From the NCBI RefSeq assembly GCF_000220395.1, contig NW_004086459.1, positions 1 through 31,359 of the forward strand: 31,359 nt of DNA. Direction: 5' to 3'. Under the pieces are notes generated by a model. It was not told the DNA's origin, did not search any database, and saw nothing but the letters and a program-made list of their open reading frames with translations. Position 1 is the first letter of the stretch. Every line of letters begins with the position of its first letter. A program made the position numbers and the translations under genes. Shown here in pieces: positions 11,209 to 22,300 of the stretch. This DNA comes from Ichthyophthirius multifiliis (lineage: Eukaryota; Ciliophora; Oligohymenophorea; Hymenostomatida).

Positions 11209-12735
11209 TTTAATTTTAATATCATTTTCATATTCATTTTCATTATTTTTATTAATAATATTATCTTTATTATTATTATTACTAGTATTGTTATTACTTT
11301 TATTATTTTCTTCTTAATAAACAAATTAAAATGTTTAACAATTATTATTGTTTTCTTATTTTTCTTTTACTTCATTTATTTCTGGTGGTTTTACTTTTAT
11401 AACCAAAATTTAGCTTTATCTTTGATTTTTGTCTTCTTATTTATTATTTAATATTTCTTCTTTTTTATTAATAAAAACTTCTTATTTATTTTTTTCTTTC
11501 TTAATTTTTTATTATTTAACATTTTCAATTTTCTAATATTTTGTTTTTAAATACTAAATTATTTTATTGAATAAATTTTACATATTTTTTTATATAATAA
11601 TATTTTATCCATTATTAAAATAATTTTAATTATTTTCTTATTTTTTCATTTCTTCTTTAAATTTTATTAACTTTTATCTGTTACTTATTTGATTTTAAAA
11701 TTTAATTTTTTTTTAATCATAATATTCCTATTTATTTTTTTCCCAAAAAATATTTATTTTTTCTTTATTATTTCCATATAAATTTATTATTTTTTCATTC
11801 TAATTTTCTAGCATTTTTCTACTTCCAATTTTGCTTTTACTTTTTATTTGTTATTTTAAACTTTTTAATTAAGAGGAAGTTAAAATAGAATTTCTTTTAA
11901 ACCTAATAAAATCTTTTTTCTAATTAACAAAAGAATGTCTAATCTCTTCTTATGTTATTATTATATTATTTTTTTCATTAAAAAAATCTTCTTCTTCTAA
12001 TTTTTCTTCGTTTGGAGAAACTACATTTATTTATAATTTTTCTTTTTGGTTGCTTATAAAAATTCTTTTTTGGAAATTTCCTTAATCTATTTTTTATATA
12101 TTTTAATCTTTTATTTATATATTTTTCTCTATTTTTTATATATTTTCCTCTATTTTATATATATTTTCCTCTCTTTTTTTATGTTCTATTTTTCTTTCAT
12201 TTGATTTGATTTTTTCCTCTTTTTATTTTATTTTTTCTTCTTTTTATTCTTCATTATATTCGATTTTCTCATCTTTTTATTCTATTTTTTCTTCATATTA
12301 TTCTTTTTTTTCCAATTTTTATTTCATTTTTTGATTAAATTATCTTTATTCTTCTACTTCATCTTCTTATTATTAACGTTTTTTATTATTAAAAATATTT
12401 TCTAATTATAAGTTTTCTTATTTTTCGATTTAAAAATTTATACCTAAAGCCGAGTTTTATCTTTATATTGAATTATCTGTTTTATTTAAAGAAAATTTCG
12501 ATTATTTTTTAAAAATGAGTTTTTCTTATATTTAATATTTTTATAAACTTTATAAACTTTCATTAAATAATTTTTTCGAAATTGTATTATTAACTTTTGA
12601 CTATATTATATAATAATTAAAAATAATTTATAAATAATTTTTTCTTGTATTTATTTTTACATTTTTCAATTTGTTATTATTAAATATATTATTAATCATA
12701 TTGTTTTTTATAATTACTTAATTTAGCGAATCCAT
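8519..12735 (-). CDS. coiled-coil / Asn-rich protein with C-terminal ankyrin repeats
   Basis: Exons, minus strand: 12735-10290, 10189-9418, 9372-9126, 9081-8962, 8844-8695, 8641-8519. All splice phases agree and the sum gives 1285 residues ending in TGA (8519-8521). The N-terminal half begins MDSLNQVIIKNN. It contains a long charged helical segment made of degenerate E/K/I/Q heptads (about 12100-12350), and later a poly-Asn tract encoded by AAT at about 11152-11207. A second acidic block follows (EEEIQQESFNDFSEYEEEEQ, about 10540-10600). The C-terminal 110 residues form ankyrin repeats: LTPEQQIFEAIKENKIYL, then DIEGNTFLILASQVGSTQIV, QYLISRGANVN, and GQTALHKANFYKYYDVVDIL IQNGAS. Ankyrin repeats bind other proteins, so a scaffold role is likely, but no specific orthologue is recognised. 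Introns of 45-117 nt start GTAA and end AG. The stretch 10810-10990 reads through in frame but looks intron-like. Confidence 0.82.
8845..8961 (-). other. intron with long (TA)n tract, ankyrin gene
   Basis: A 117-nt intron, donor GTAAAATAAA and acceptor TTTTTTTATAG, inserted between the first ankyrin helix and the next. Its centre is a perfect AT/TA dinucleotide run of about 30 nt. It is phase 0. Confidence 0.75.
11152..11207 (-). repeat. (AAT)n tract encoding poly-Asn
   Basis: A perfect trinucleotide run within the long exon of the ankyrin gene. On the coding strand it is AAT in frame, giving about 18 consecutive Asn. Shorter interrupted Asn runs occur in the same protein near 9800-9885. Confidence 0.9.
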
Positions 12736-13124
12736 ATTAATATTATTTTATTAAGAATTTCTTTTTTCTTTTATTATATCATTTTATTAATCAACCCTAA
12801 TATATTAAAAAAATAAAATAAAAAATATTAATTTAATATAAATAAACGATTTTTATTTTTTTTATTCAAACATGTCTTCAATAATAATAAAATATATACA
12901 TTTAATGTACCAAAAACTAATTATGGTTACTTACATAGTATTCTTAATTAAAAATATGTTTCTTTTATTAAGAATTATCATTATTCATATTTATTTATTT
13001 ATTAATAATTTTTTTATATATAATATAGTTAGTTTTATAATTTATTTATTTATTATTTTTAATATATTTTAAATTAATAATAATAAAAATACCCTCCAAA
13101 AAAAAAAAAAAATCATATATATAT
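12736..13124. promoter_or_regulatory. divergent intergenic region
   Basis: 389 bp between the starts of the minus-strand ankyrin gene (12735) and the plus-strand coiled-coil gene (13125), so it should hold both promoters. No defined motif is recognised. Just before the plus-strand ATG there is an A15-type run and a short TATATATATA stretch, typical of ciliate upstream regions. A small standard-code ORF inside (12872-13072) looks like chance A/T sequence. Confidence 0.5.
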
Positions 13125-14312
13125 ATGGATTTTTCAACTCCAAATAAAAATAAAAGTTTAAATCCAGAATTTAATTCTTTTGATAAAAATAAAGAAAACT
13201 CAATTATATAAGATTCAATGTTAGGCGATTTTAATATAAAAATGGATCCGAATTCCGAAGTTTAAAAAAGCCAAAGTATGGAATTAAGCAATTTTCTAAA
13301 TCCATTATCTTTAAATAAATTATCATCACAAATTTTAAATTAAAATGACATAAGTAATTAATAACTAATGAATTTCGGTTCAGAAAGGGCAAAAGTGGAC
13401 GATATATCAAACCAAAATATAAAATTTCAATATAAGGAATTAAATAAAATCAAAGAAGACTGTAACGTTGAAGTCTTAAGTCAAGAAAAGAAAAATCTAA
13501 ATATTATTCTATCCCAAAAGAATACAGAAATAAATGAATTATTATAAAAAATAAACAAGTTATAAAAAGAAAACGAAAATTTAAATAAAAAAATATTTTT
13601 ATACAAAGCAGAAAAAAACGAGAAAAAATAAAAAAAAGCTATAAAAATGTCTAAAAAAACTCTTTTTTTATTTTTTTAAAATTGGAAAAAAAGATATTTT
13701 TAATAATAAATATTAATAAAAGATCAAAAAATCTCTTAAACAGAAAACTAACTGTATAAAAACGAAATTATTTTGAAAAATACATAACACGAACTTTAAA
13801 AATATAAAAAAAATGATATTTTTATAGAATAAAATGAATTTTCTAAGCAATAATATAATTATATTTAATTTTTTTTGAAAAATATATGCGAATAAATTAA
13901 TTTTTCTGAATAAAAAGATTACAAAATTTAAATAGAATTATAAGATTTTTTAAAAGATTTTCTCGAAGATAAAAACTGTTAAAAAATAATAAATTAGATT
14001 AACACTTTAATATAAAAATACTAAGATCAAATAAAAATAAAAAATAAATTAGAATGGAATATTAAACTTTAAGAAACACATATTAGATAGTTTGATAATT
14101 TAAAAAATAAAGCAATTTAGTAAGAAAACGATTTAAAAAATCAAAAAAAAGAACTAGAAAATCTAGAAAAATTAAAAGAAGAAAATTTATAAATGACTTA
14201 AAATAAATAAATATATTTTAAAAGAATATAATAATTAAAATAAAGAATGTAATATTTATAATATTTAATATTTATATTATTAATATTATGTGTATATTAT
14301 TTTATTTATTGA
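13125..14312 (+). CDS. coiled-coil protein with C-terminal membrane anchor
   Basis: An intronless code-6 frame of 395 residues from ATG 13125 to TGA 14310-14312. The first 100 residues are polar and Ser/Asn-rich (MDFSTPNKNKSLNPEF), probably disordered. Residues about 105-175 and 270-370 are long charged helices with heptad character (KNTEINELLQKINKLQKENE; KNQKKELENLEKLKEENLQ). The C-terminus is one hydrophobic segment, QYLIFILLILCVYYFIY, ending at the stop, so this is a candidate tail-anchored membrane protein facing the cytosol. No family is recognised; golgin-like or nuclear-envelope tethers have this layout, but that is only analogy. It converges with the ENGase gene. Confidence 0.8.
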
Positions 14313-14748
14313 AACTTTTGTTTTTCAATATAAATATATTAGACATTCTCTTTTAAATATATATTTCTTTAAATTTTATAAAGGCATATGGAATCCATTA
14401 TTTAATATTAATTAACATTTTATTTCTATTTCTTCAAAATTGCTTTTTATTTAAATATTTTCTAATAAAACTTCTTCATTTAGACAACAATTATCAATCC
14501 ATTAATCATTACTTTATTATAAAAAATATATATATTAATTAAGAAATAAATATTAATACATAAAAATTCTAATCAGTTTTCCAATATTAAAAATATGCTA
14601 TTCTATTTAAAATTGAATATTAATATCTACATATATGTATTATTAATCACAAATTAAAATATTTTAACTATTTTCTCTTATATTTACTTATTTTAAAATT
14701 AAATTGTTATCTTTTATGATTTATTTATAATTTTATTTTATTTAATCG
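14313..14748. other. convergent 3' spacer
   Basis: 436 bp between the stop codons of two converging genes. It is A/T-rich and no gene or structured RNA is seen. It must contain both 3' ends. Confidence 0.5.
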
Positions 14749-14978
14749 TCATAAATTGAACTGAGTCCTAAATTAAATTTAAATGATTGTTAAGAATTTT
14801 TACTACTTATTAGTAAATAAAAAGATTTAATTTAACAATTATTTTAATTTTCTAATTAAAAATTAAGACTTACCCAATTATTATCTCTTTCTTTACTCAG
14901 AATATTATTTAGTTTAATTAGATTTTTATCATTTGATTTATAATAACATTCGAAATTCAAAGACTTTTAAAATATATG

Positions 14979-15011
<33 letters not shown>

Positions 15012-15637
15012 ATATATATATTTAAATTATTACTTTTGTTATATCCTATATATTCAAATCAACAAAAATTTCTTTTTAATTTAATTATACTTTAGTTAAT
15101 TTAATCAAAATATCCTTTATTTTATTAAAAAATAATATTTAATTTTTTATAAAGTATTTACTTTATTTTATTCTATAAATCCATATATTTTTAAACTACT
15201 TGCTCCATTCCAAGCTTAAGAATCATCGATTTAAATATTATAATTATTTCCATGATTTTAACTAATATTAGAAGATATAATCTATTTATTTTAATTTAAA
15301 CAAATTTATATATTTACTTTTATTAATATAAAAATACTTTCTTATTAATGTAAGCGAAATTATAATCAAACTCATTAATATTATTATAATATTTTTAATT
15401 TTCTTAAAATTTTAAACTTTAAAGAATACCATTTAAAAAATAACGTTAACCTACACCGTCATTATAATAACTTTATATAGGAAGTTCTATAAATCTTTTC
15501 AAATGCAGATTTTTGCACAAATCTTTTTCTTAATTATAAATTCTTAATCCAATTTATTCATTTTTAAATCTAAATTTTTAAAAATTAAAAATATATATAA
15601 ATAGATAAATAAATAAATAAATAAATAAATAAATATA

Positions 15638-15692
<55 letters not shown>

Positions 15693-17890
15693 TATTTATT
15701 TTTTACCTACTGCCATAATGACCTCCCCAATATTCTGCATCTTTTCCAGATTAATAGAATATAGCATAAGTTGCTTAAGGAAATTAAACTAAAGGAATTT
15801 CCAGTTATATTTATTGCCAATTAGAGTTTGTTAAAGAATAAATGTTTACATCTGCAAATTAAAGCATAAAATTAGTCACATTTTATTTAATAATTTTGTT
15901 TTTAGAATCTAATTAACATATTAAATTATTTTATTAATCATATAATTCAATACATGAATACTTTAATATACATTATAAATTATTAATATATATTTTTAAT
16001 ATTATATATAAAAAAAATACATAATAATCTTAACAATTTGGAGGAGTTCCTTTAACTTAAAAATAAAAGTAAAGAAATCCCTAATTTTTTTATTTCTAAT
16101 CTAAATTTTAATCGAATTAAACTTAAAAATTTCTTACACAAAAACCAGAAGATGTACTTTTTATTTAACAAAGATTAAATAATAAATTAAATTATGTAAA
16201 AAAAATACACTGCTTCCCCTTCATTATTTATATTCCAACCTTAACCATTATTAATAACATTATTCCATTTATCTTTTTTGCAATTAAAAAGCTCAATATA
16301 CTAAATCCCATTCCAAAACTATTTTTCTCTTTTTAAAAAAGCCTCTTTATTTTCCATTCCTCCCCCAACTTCATAAGTCCATCCTGGTCCAAAGAAAGCT
16401 ATGCTACTTCCGGCTTATAAAATTTCCTTTTTGTAATAAAACAAGAAAAAAATAAAAAAATAACAATAATATATATAAGTTAATAAAAAAACTTTTAGAG
16501 CAATATTTGTATTAAATTAACCTCCTCCATAACTTCCTCTTCCAAAAATATCAATACCTGTAAATACTTTAAGTTTTTATTTCTAAGCAAAAAGCATAGA
16601 CTAATATAACTTATCTAAACTCCAATGATAATCAGTAAAAAAATAATCACTTGATTCAAAAAACATCTTTTTTTTAACAAAAAATTTATAGTAGAAAAAA
16701 AAAAAATACTTTATTATTTTAATTTAATTATGATTGCCATCTTAATGAACCATCAGATATTATACTATCATAAAAAACTATTAATGAACCAGGAATATCT
16801 TAATGTATTTTTTAAGTGATTTTATGTACAAAATCACATAATTTATAAGCATTTAAAACTCTTTAATATAAAGTAAAGAAAAAAAAAAAATTATATATCA
16901 TATAATATTACTTAGACTCAAAATTTAATAAATAACCGTCAAATTTATAATGTTTACATAATTATATTAGCTTTTCAATAAAAAATTCGCTTTAAGAAAG
17001 TAAATATTCATTTTCTTTTTCACCCCCCGTATCTTCTGTTATAATTGTTCCTTTTATACATATTTGAATTAATATATACAATTATATAAAATCTACCTAA
17101 ACATTTAACTCCGTTTTAATGACATATTTCTATGTAACTTCTTGTAGGGATGGTTACTCTTTAATGACTAAAATAAATAAAAATATCTGTCATATTCCAT
17201 TAATAAAATCTATAATTATGTTTTTCATGTTTATAACTTTTTAAAAAACAATCTTATGTATATCCTCCACACATATCATGACAAACAATTACTTATGATT
17301 TATCCTATATTTTTATTTTTTAAAATGACAAAAAAATATAAAAAAAAAGAAAAGAAAAAATTTTTTTACCTTTTTTCTATGAGTTTTTTTTAAAGGAATT
17401 TTAGAAATATTTAAAATTTCGTCTTCGAATTTAAAATTTTTTAATTCTTCGAAAGATCTTAAAGGTTAAATATAATTTTCTTAAAATTTATTAAATAAAA
17501 ATTTATTTTAATTGTCCTTTTTATTTTCATCATTAAAATCTTATAATTTAATATTTTTTATTAATCCACTATACTAGTTGTTTTAAGCTTTTTTATAAAA
17601 AAAATAAAATCCTCAAAAAATTAAAAAAACATAATCTACCAATTTTTATATTGTATTATTAATTTGGTTAAAGTTAAAAAATATCTTTTATTTAAATTTT
17701 TTTCTCATTTAAAATCAAATAATTATCATTATTTTATTCATTCTTTTAAAAAATAAATTAATTCCATTCTTATATATTAATTTTCCCAATGTTATATTCA
17801 GTATTTGTCCTTTTTTATTTTAATTTTATTATTATAAAATCATTTTTTCATCTTGTTTTTATTACTCTTTAAATATTACTTAAAGTTCAT
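14749..17890 (-). CDS. ENGASE: GH85 endo-beta-N-acetylglucosaminidase (ENGase), 15 exons
   Basis: Cytosolic ENGase cuts the chitobiose core of N-glycans released from misfolded glycoproteins. Exons (minus): 17890-17880, 17809-17640, 17587-17370, 17304-17097, 17050-16912, 16860-16710, 16666-16493, 16426-16209, 16156-16021, 15960-15707, 15569-15338, 15281-15162, 15114-15034, 14963-14874, 14805-14749; they sum to 752 residues with every phase consistent. Family landmarks in order: SFEELKNFKF, VCHDMCGGYTQD, FYQWNMTDIFIYFSH with RVTIPTRS, NGVKCLGTIITED, FDGYLLNFES (the N-x-E pair matches the catalytic Asn and Glu of GH85), IVFYDSIISDGSLRWQ, FFTDYHWS, VFTGIDIFGRGSYGGG, IAFFGPGWTYEVGG, FWNGIQYI, then a beta-rich C-terminal region with DDSQAWNGASSLKIYG. 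No clear signal peptide is seen, which agrees with a cytosolic enzyme. The first exon is only 11 nt (ATG plus 8) and is the least certain part. Confidence 0.93.
15570..15706 (-). other. ENGASE: ENGase intron with (TAAA)n and (TA)n microsatellites
   Basis: A 137-nt intron containing a run of AAAT/TAAA units (about 15603-15636) followed by a TA dinucleotide run of about 45 nt. It is the longest intron of the gene; most others are 43-70 nt, so repeat expansion explains its length. Confidence 0.7.
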
Positions 17891-18452
17891 TTTTTTAAAT
17901 AATATTTATTTCGAAAATCAATTAATTGATATAATAAATTTATATCAAATGTGTTAATAAATTAATTTAATTGTGCTAGTATAAAAATAAAAATTAAATT
18001 TCAATATAAAAATTGATTACTTAATGTGGCAAAAAATCAAATATAAAATAAAAACAATTTTAATTTAAATTAATAGGCATTCTAAAAGAATAACAATAAG
18101 GTGATTATTTCTTATTTTTATCTTATATTGGCCCATTTCTGTATATATTATCTTTAAAACATAAAATATTATAAAATTTGTATATTTATAAGAATTTAGA
18201 TACTTTGAATATATTAAACACCTTATACTTAAAAATAAGTCGTCATTTCTATAAAAAATAATAAATATATTTTAAAAAAAGATATAATAAAATATTTTCG
18301 TATCTTAATATATTATAATTAAAAATTATAAAAAAAAGAAAAAAATAAAATTTCAATAAAATGAGAAAAAAATAAAATAAAAAATTAGTAAATATAAATA
18401 AGAATAAAATAAAAAAAATATATTTTATTTTTTATTATATTCATTTAATATA
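17891..18452. promoter_or_regulatory. intergenic region upstream of ENGase
   Basis: 562 bp between the stop of the MORN gene and the ENGase start, both on minus, so it should hold the MORN 3' end and the ENGase promoter. The segment around 18070-18250 is slightly less A/T-rich than the rest. It contains a 63-codon code-6 ORF on minus starting at 18136 (MGQYKIKIRNNHLIVILLE), which could be an alternative upstream exon but is not supported by family similarity. Confidence 0.45.
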
Positions 18453-19290
18453 TCAATTCTCATAATTTCCTTATATATCATAATTATCCCAAATCCCTTT
18501 AACAAATTATAAATTATCTTTAAACAAGCATCCTTCTCCTTTAATTTTTCCTTAAACAAATGTCCCAATGAACTTATAATTTCCATAAATAATTAAAGTA
18601 CCTTGCCCATGCATTAAATTATTAATAAACTAACCACTATAAAACTACCATTATTTAAAAATCTTTTCAAAATCATCACATTCTTCATTAAAACAAATCT
18701 GAACATTTAAATTTCTTAATCTTCCTTTCCCATTATACATATCATTTTTCCAATCACCATTATAAATATCAATACCAAAATTATCTTTCAATATTCCATA
18801 TCCATTTCTATTATCATTTTTCCATTCTCCTTCATAAACATTCCCATTTTCGTAAACTTAGCAGCCAATACCTTCTCTTAGTTAATTTTTTTTATTTCCT
18901 TAGTAATAAGGTAATATTTTCTTTAAATTATTAGGTTCAGATAAATCTTTTTAATGATATTTTTTTTCTAAACTTATAGGTAAAGTATTATATTTATTCA
19001 ATTCCTATGATTTAGAAATTTGAATATTATTTTTAATTTAAGAAGTAGGGAGAGTTTTTTAAAAAAACTAATTTTATTTGTTAATTATTTAAAATTCAGA
19101 AGTATTTTCTGTATTATTAATTTTGTAAGTCTATGTTAATTTATTAAAAATTTTTTATGAAATTTGTTCATTTTTAAAATTTTAGAAATAATTTTTTTAA
19201 AATTTTTCTTTATCGTCACTTATAAAATTAAAATGATTTGATTTTTTTTTTTAAATGCTTAATTATTATTATTAAGAAGAAAAAAAATTA

Positions 19291-19342
<52 letters not shown>

Positions 19343-22300
19343 TATTATTATCATTATTATTCTTATTATTATTTATGATATTGCTAATCAAATTTATATT
19401 ATCTTTTTTACCTTCTTAAAAATTTGATAAATTTCTTTTTTATTCGTTTATTTTTTATTTCTAAATTCTTTAAATATCATTAAGTTTATTTTCTAAATCT
19501 TAATTTTTATCTTATAAATATTTATTTTTTTCCTATAAAATTATATTTTTTTCTTATAAGCTTTAATTCTTGCCTTAATAGTCTTTTATAATTTAATATT
19601 AATTGCTTAATTCTATATTTTATTAATTCAATTCTTATAACATTTCTTCAATTTTAATATTTTTATTTTATATATGATTATCTTTTTATCGAATTTTTTT
19701 TTCTTAATCTTCTAATAATATTTCATTTTCTTTAATTATCTTTTCATAATTTTACTACTTTTCATTCATTAAATTATTTAATTATTAAATTTTTTCATCT
19801 TATTCGTGTTTAGAAAAGTTTTATTCCTAAAACTTATTTTATACTTATGAAATAATATATTATTTTTATTCTAAATTTTCTTATTACATTTAAATAAGTT
19901 ATTTTTACAGTTATTCTTTTTAATTTATTAACTAATCTTTATATTCTTAAATTTATTAATTTTTTTTAATCAGTTCGTATTTTTCTTGTTCATTTTCTTA
20001 TTTTTATTTTTTTATTTTTTCATTACTTTTTAATTATTTTTGTATAAACAATTCATTTGTCCTTTATATTTCTTGTAATTTATATTATAATTCCTATTAT
20101 TTTTATTAATAATCGATAATTTATTAATTAACTTCATTTTTTTATTTCGATAAATTATTTCTTTCTTATTCTAACTCTATTTTATTCTATTCTAAATTAA
20201 TTTATAATTATTTCAAATTTCTAATTTCTTCTAGTTTTTCTTCTTATATATATTTTAAGTTTTTTTATTAATATTAATTTTCTTTTAATTAATTAAACTC
20301 AACTTTTAATTTATTTTTTTCATCTTTTAATTCATTATATTCATTTTTTAGTTTATCTTTATCTTCTTTTAATTTTTATTTTTTATGTTTTAATTTATTA
20401 TTTTAATCTTTATATTGATTTATTTCGTCTTTTAAATTATCATTTTCAACTTTTAATTAATCAAATTTTAATTAAAATAAACTTATTTCTTTATTTTACT
20501 AATTAATAATATTTGAATTTTCAACATTGAAATTATTTTATATTTAATTTTAATTTTATTGTATTATTTATTATTTTAATTAATTATTTTCTTATAAAAT
20601 AATTTCATATTTAATTATTAATTATTAATATTATTATTTTAATTAAATAAAACTTTTTTAATTTTCTTCATTTTATTAAATTTATTCCTCATTTATATAT
20701 AAATATAAATAATATATAATATATATATATATACATATATTTATATATATAATTTATATACCTAAATTACAAATTTTCTTTTTCTATAAATTTGATTCAT
20801 CAATCAATTTTTTAAATTCATTATCAATGATTTTATAAGTAATTTTGATGTTATTATTTTAAGTTTAACTATTTAACATTAAATTTTCAATTTGCATTTT
20901 TTCATTTTCAAGAATTTTTTCTTCTTTTAATTTTTTTTAACTTTCAATTTCAACATAAATTAATTTTTTTAATCATATATTCCTTATATATTATATATCT
21001 ATTTTTCAATTTCATTTTTATATTCTTAAAACTGCCAAGATAAATCTTAATATTACCATTATAATTCTTTATATTAAGATAAATTTTATTGAAATAATTA
21101 ATTTTTTTAATTATTTTCACTTATTTATTATTTTAATTTATTATTTTCTTTGACAATTTCCTTGTTTATTATATTATATATACGAAAAATAAAAAAAATA
21201 TACTTTAAATTATTTCTAAAAAGTTTTAAAAGTAGATTTAAAAGAATCGTTTTCTGTTATTATAGAATTTGAAGATTTTTAAAGATAATAATTTTCATTT
21301 TACATTTCTTTTAATTTTTTTAAAATTTAATTCTTCTATTATTCAAATTTAAGTTTTTCTTATTCGAATTCTTTTTCCATTTTCTCCATTTATTTTTCCT
21401 AATTAATTTCTGCAATATTTTATTAATTTTATTAAACAATTTTTTCTAATTATTACTTTTCATTTGTTTTTTCTTCCTTTTATTATTCCAGTTCTTATTT
21501 TAAATCATTTATTTATATTTAAAGGTCTTTATTAATTTTTTCTAAATTTTAAATATGTTTATTATTTTCATTTTATTAATCAAAATCTTCATTTTAATTT
21601 ATATTTTATTTATTAGTCTATTATTAAAGTCTTTATAATTCTTGTTTTTATTGCTCACTTTTTTTTAATGATTTCTTATTTATTTATTAACAAATATTAA
21701 AATAAATAAAAATAAAAAATTACTTTTAATAATTATTCTATCATCCTATATTAATCTTTATATGCTTTATTTTCCTTTTCTATATTTTCTTGTTACTATT
21801 AAACTTATTCATAGTTTTATTTTACTTATAATAATTCTATTTTTAAATTTTCTATTTCTTCTTTATTTTTTCTAATTCATCTTTTGTTTAATTATTCTTT
21901 ACTTATTCCTAAACAACTTGGTATTATTTTTCAATTTCTTAATAAGATTTTTAAATTTCATTCAATTGTTATTCAATTGTTTCTTTTTCTAATTTAATAG
22001 TTTCCAAATCCTTTTATTATTATTCGTATTTTTATATATCTTATTCTTTAGTTTTTTATTATTCTTCTATTTCTGTTTATTATTTTTTAAGTTAATCTCT
22101 TTCTTTTACAGCTCTTTATTTTATATGAAAAGAAATTAAAAAAAAAGTTTTTTTTTATTTAAAATAATTTTACTATTTAAATTATTTTTCGAATGTTTTA
22201 TAAGAAAGTTTAAAATTTGCATTTTCATTAATTAAATTTTCATTTTTTAATTTTAATTATTCTTTTTCTTAAAGAGTATTTTAAAATTATTAAAATATTT

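Noticed and set aside
11074-11451. Poly-isoleucine ORF on plus and its minus-strand counterpart
   Set aside because: Off-frame translations of the AAT repeat and surroundings within the ankyrin-gene exon.
12872-13072. 66-residue hydrophobic ORF between divergent genes
   Set aside because: Composition is that of random A/T sequence. It sits in the presumed promoter region and runs towards the ATG of a better gene.
17947-18136. 63-codon ORF upstream of ENGase as its real N-terminus or signal peptide
   Set aside because: It ends in TGA before the GH85 frame, and no clean splice joining the two was found. Kept only as an alternative to test.
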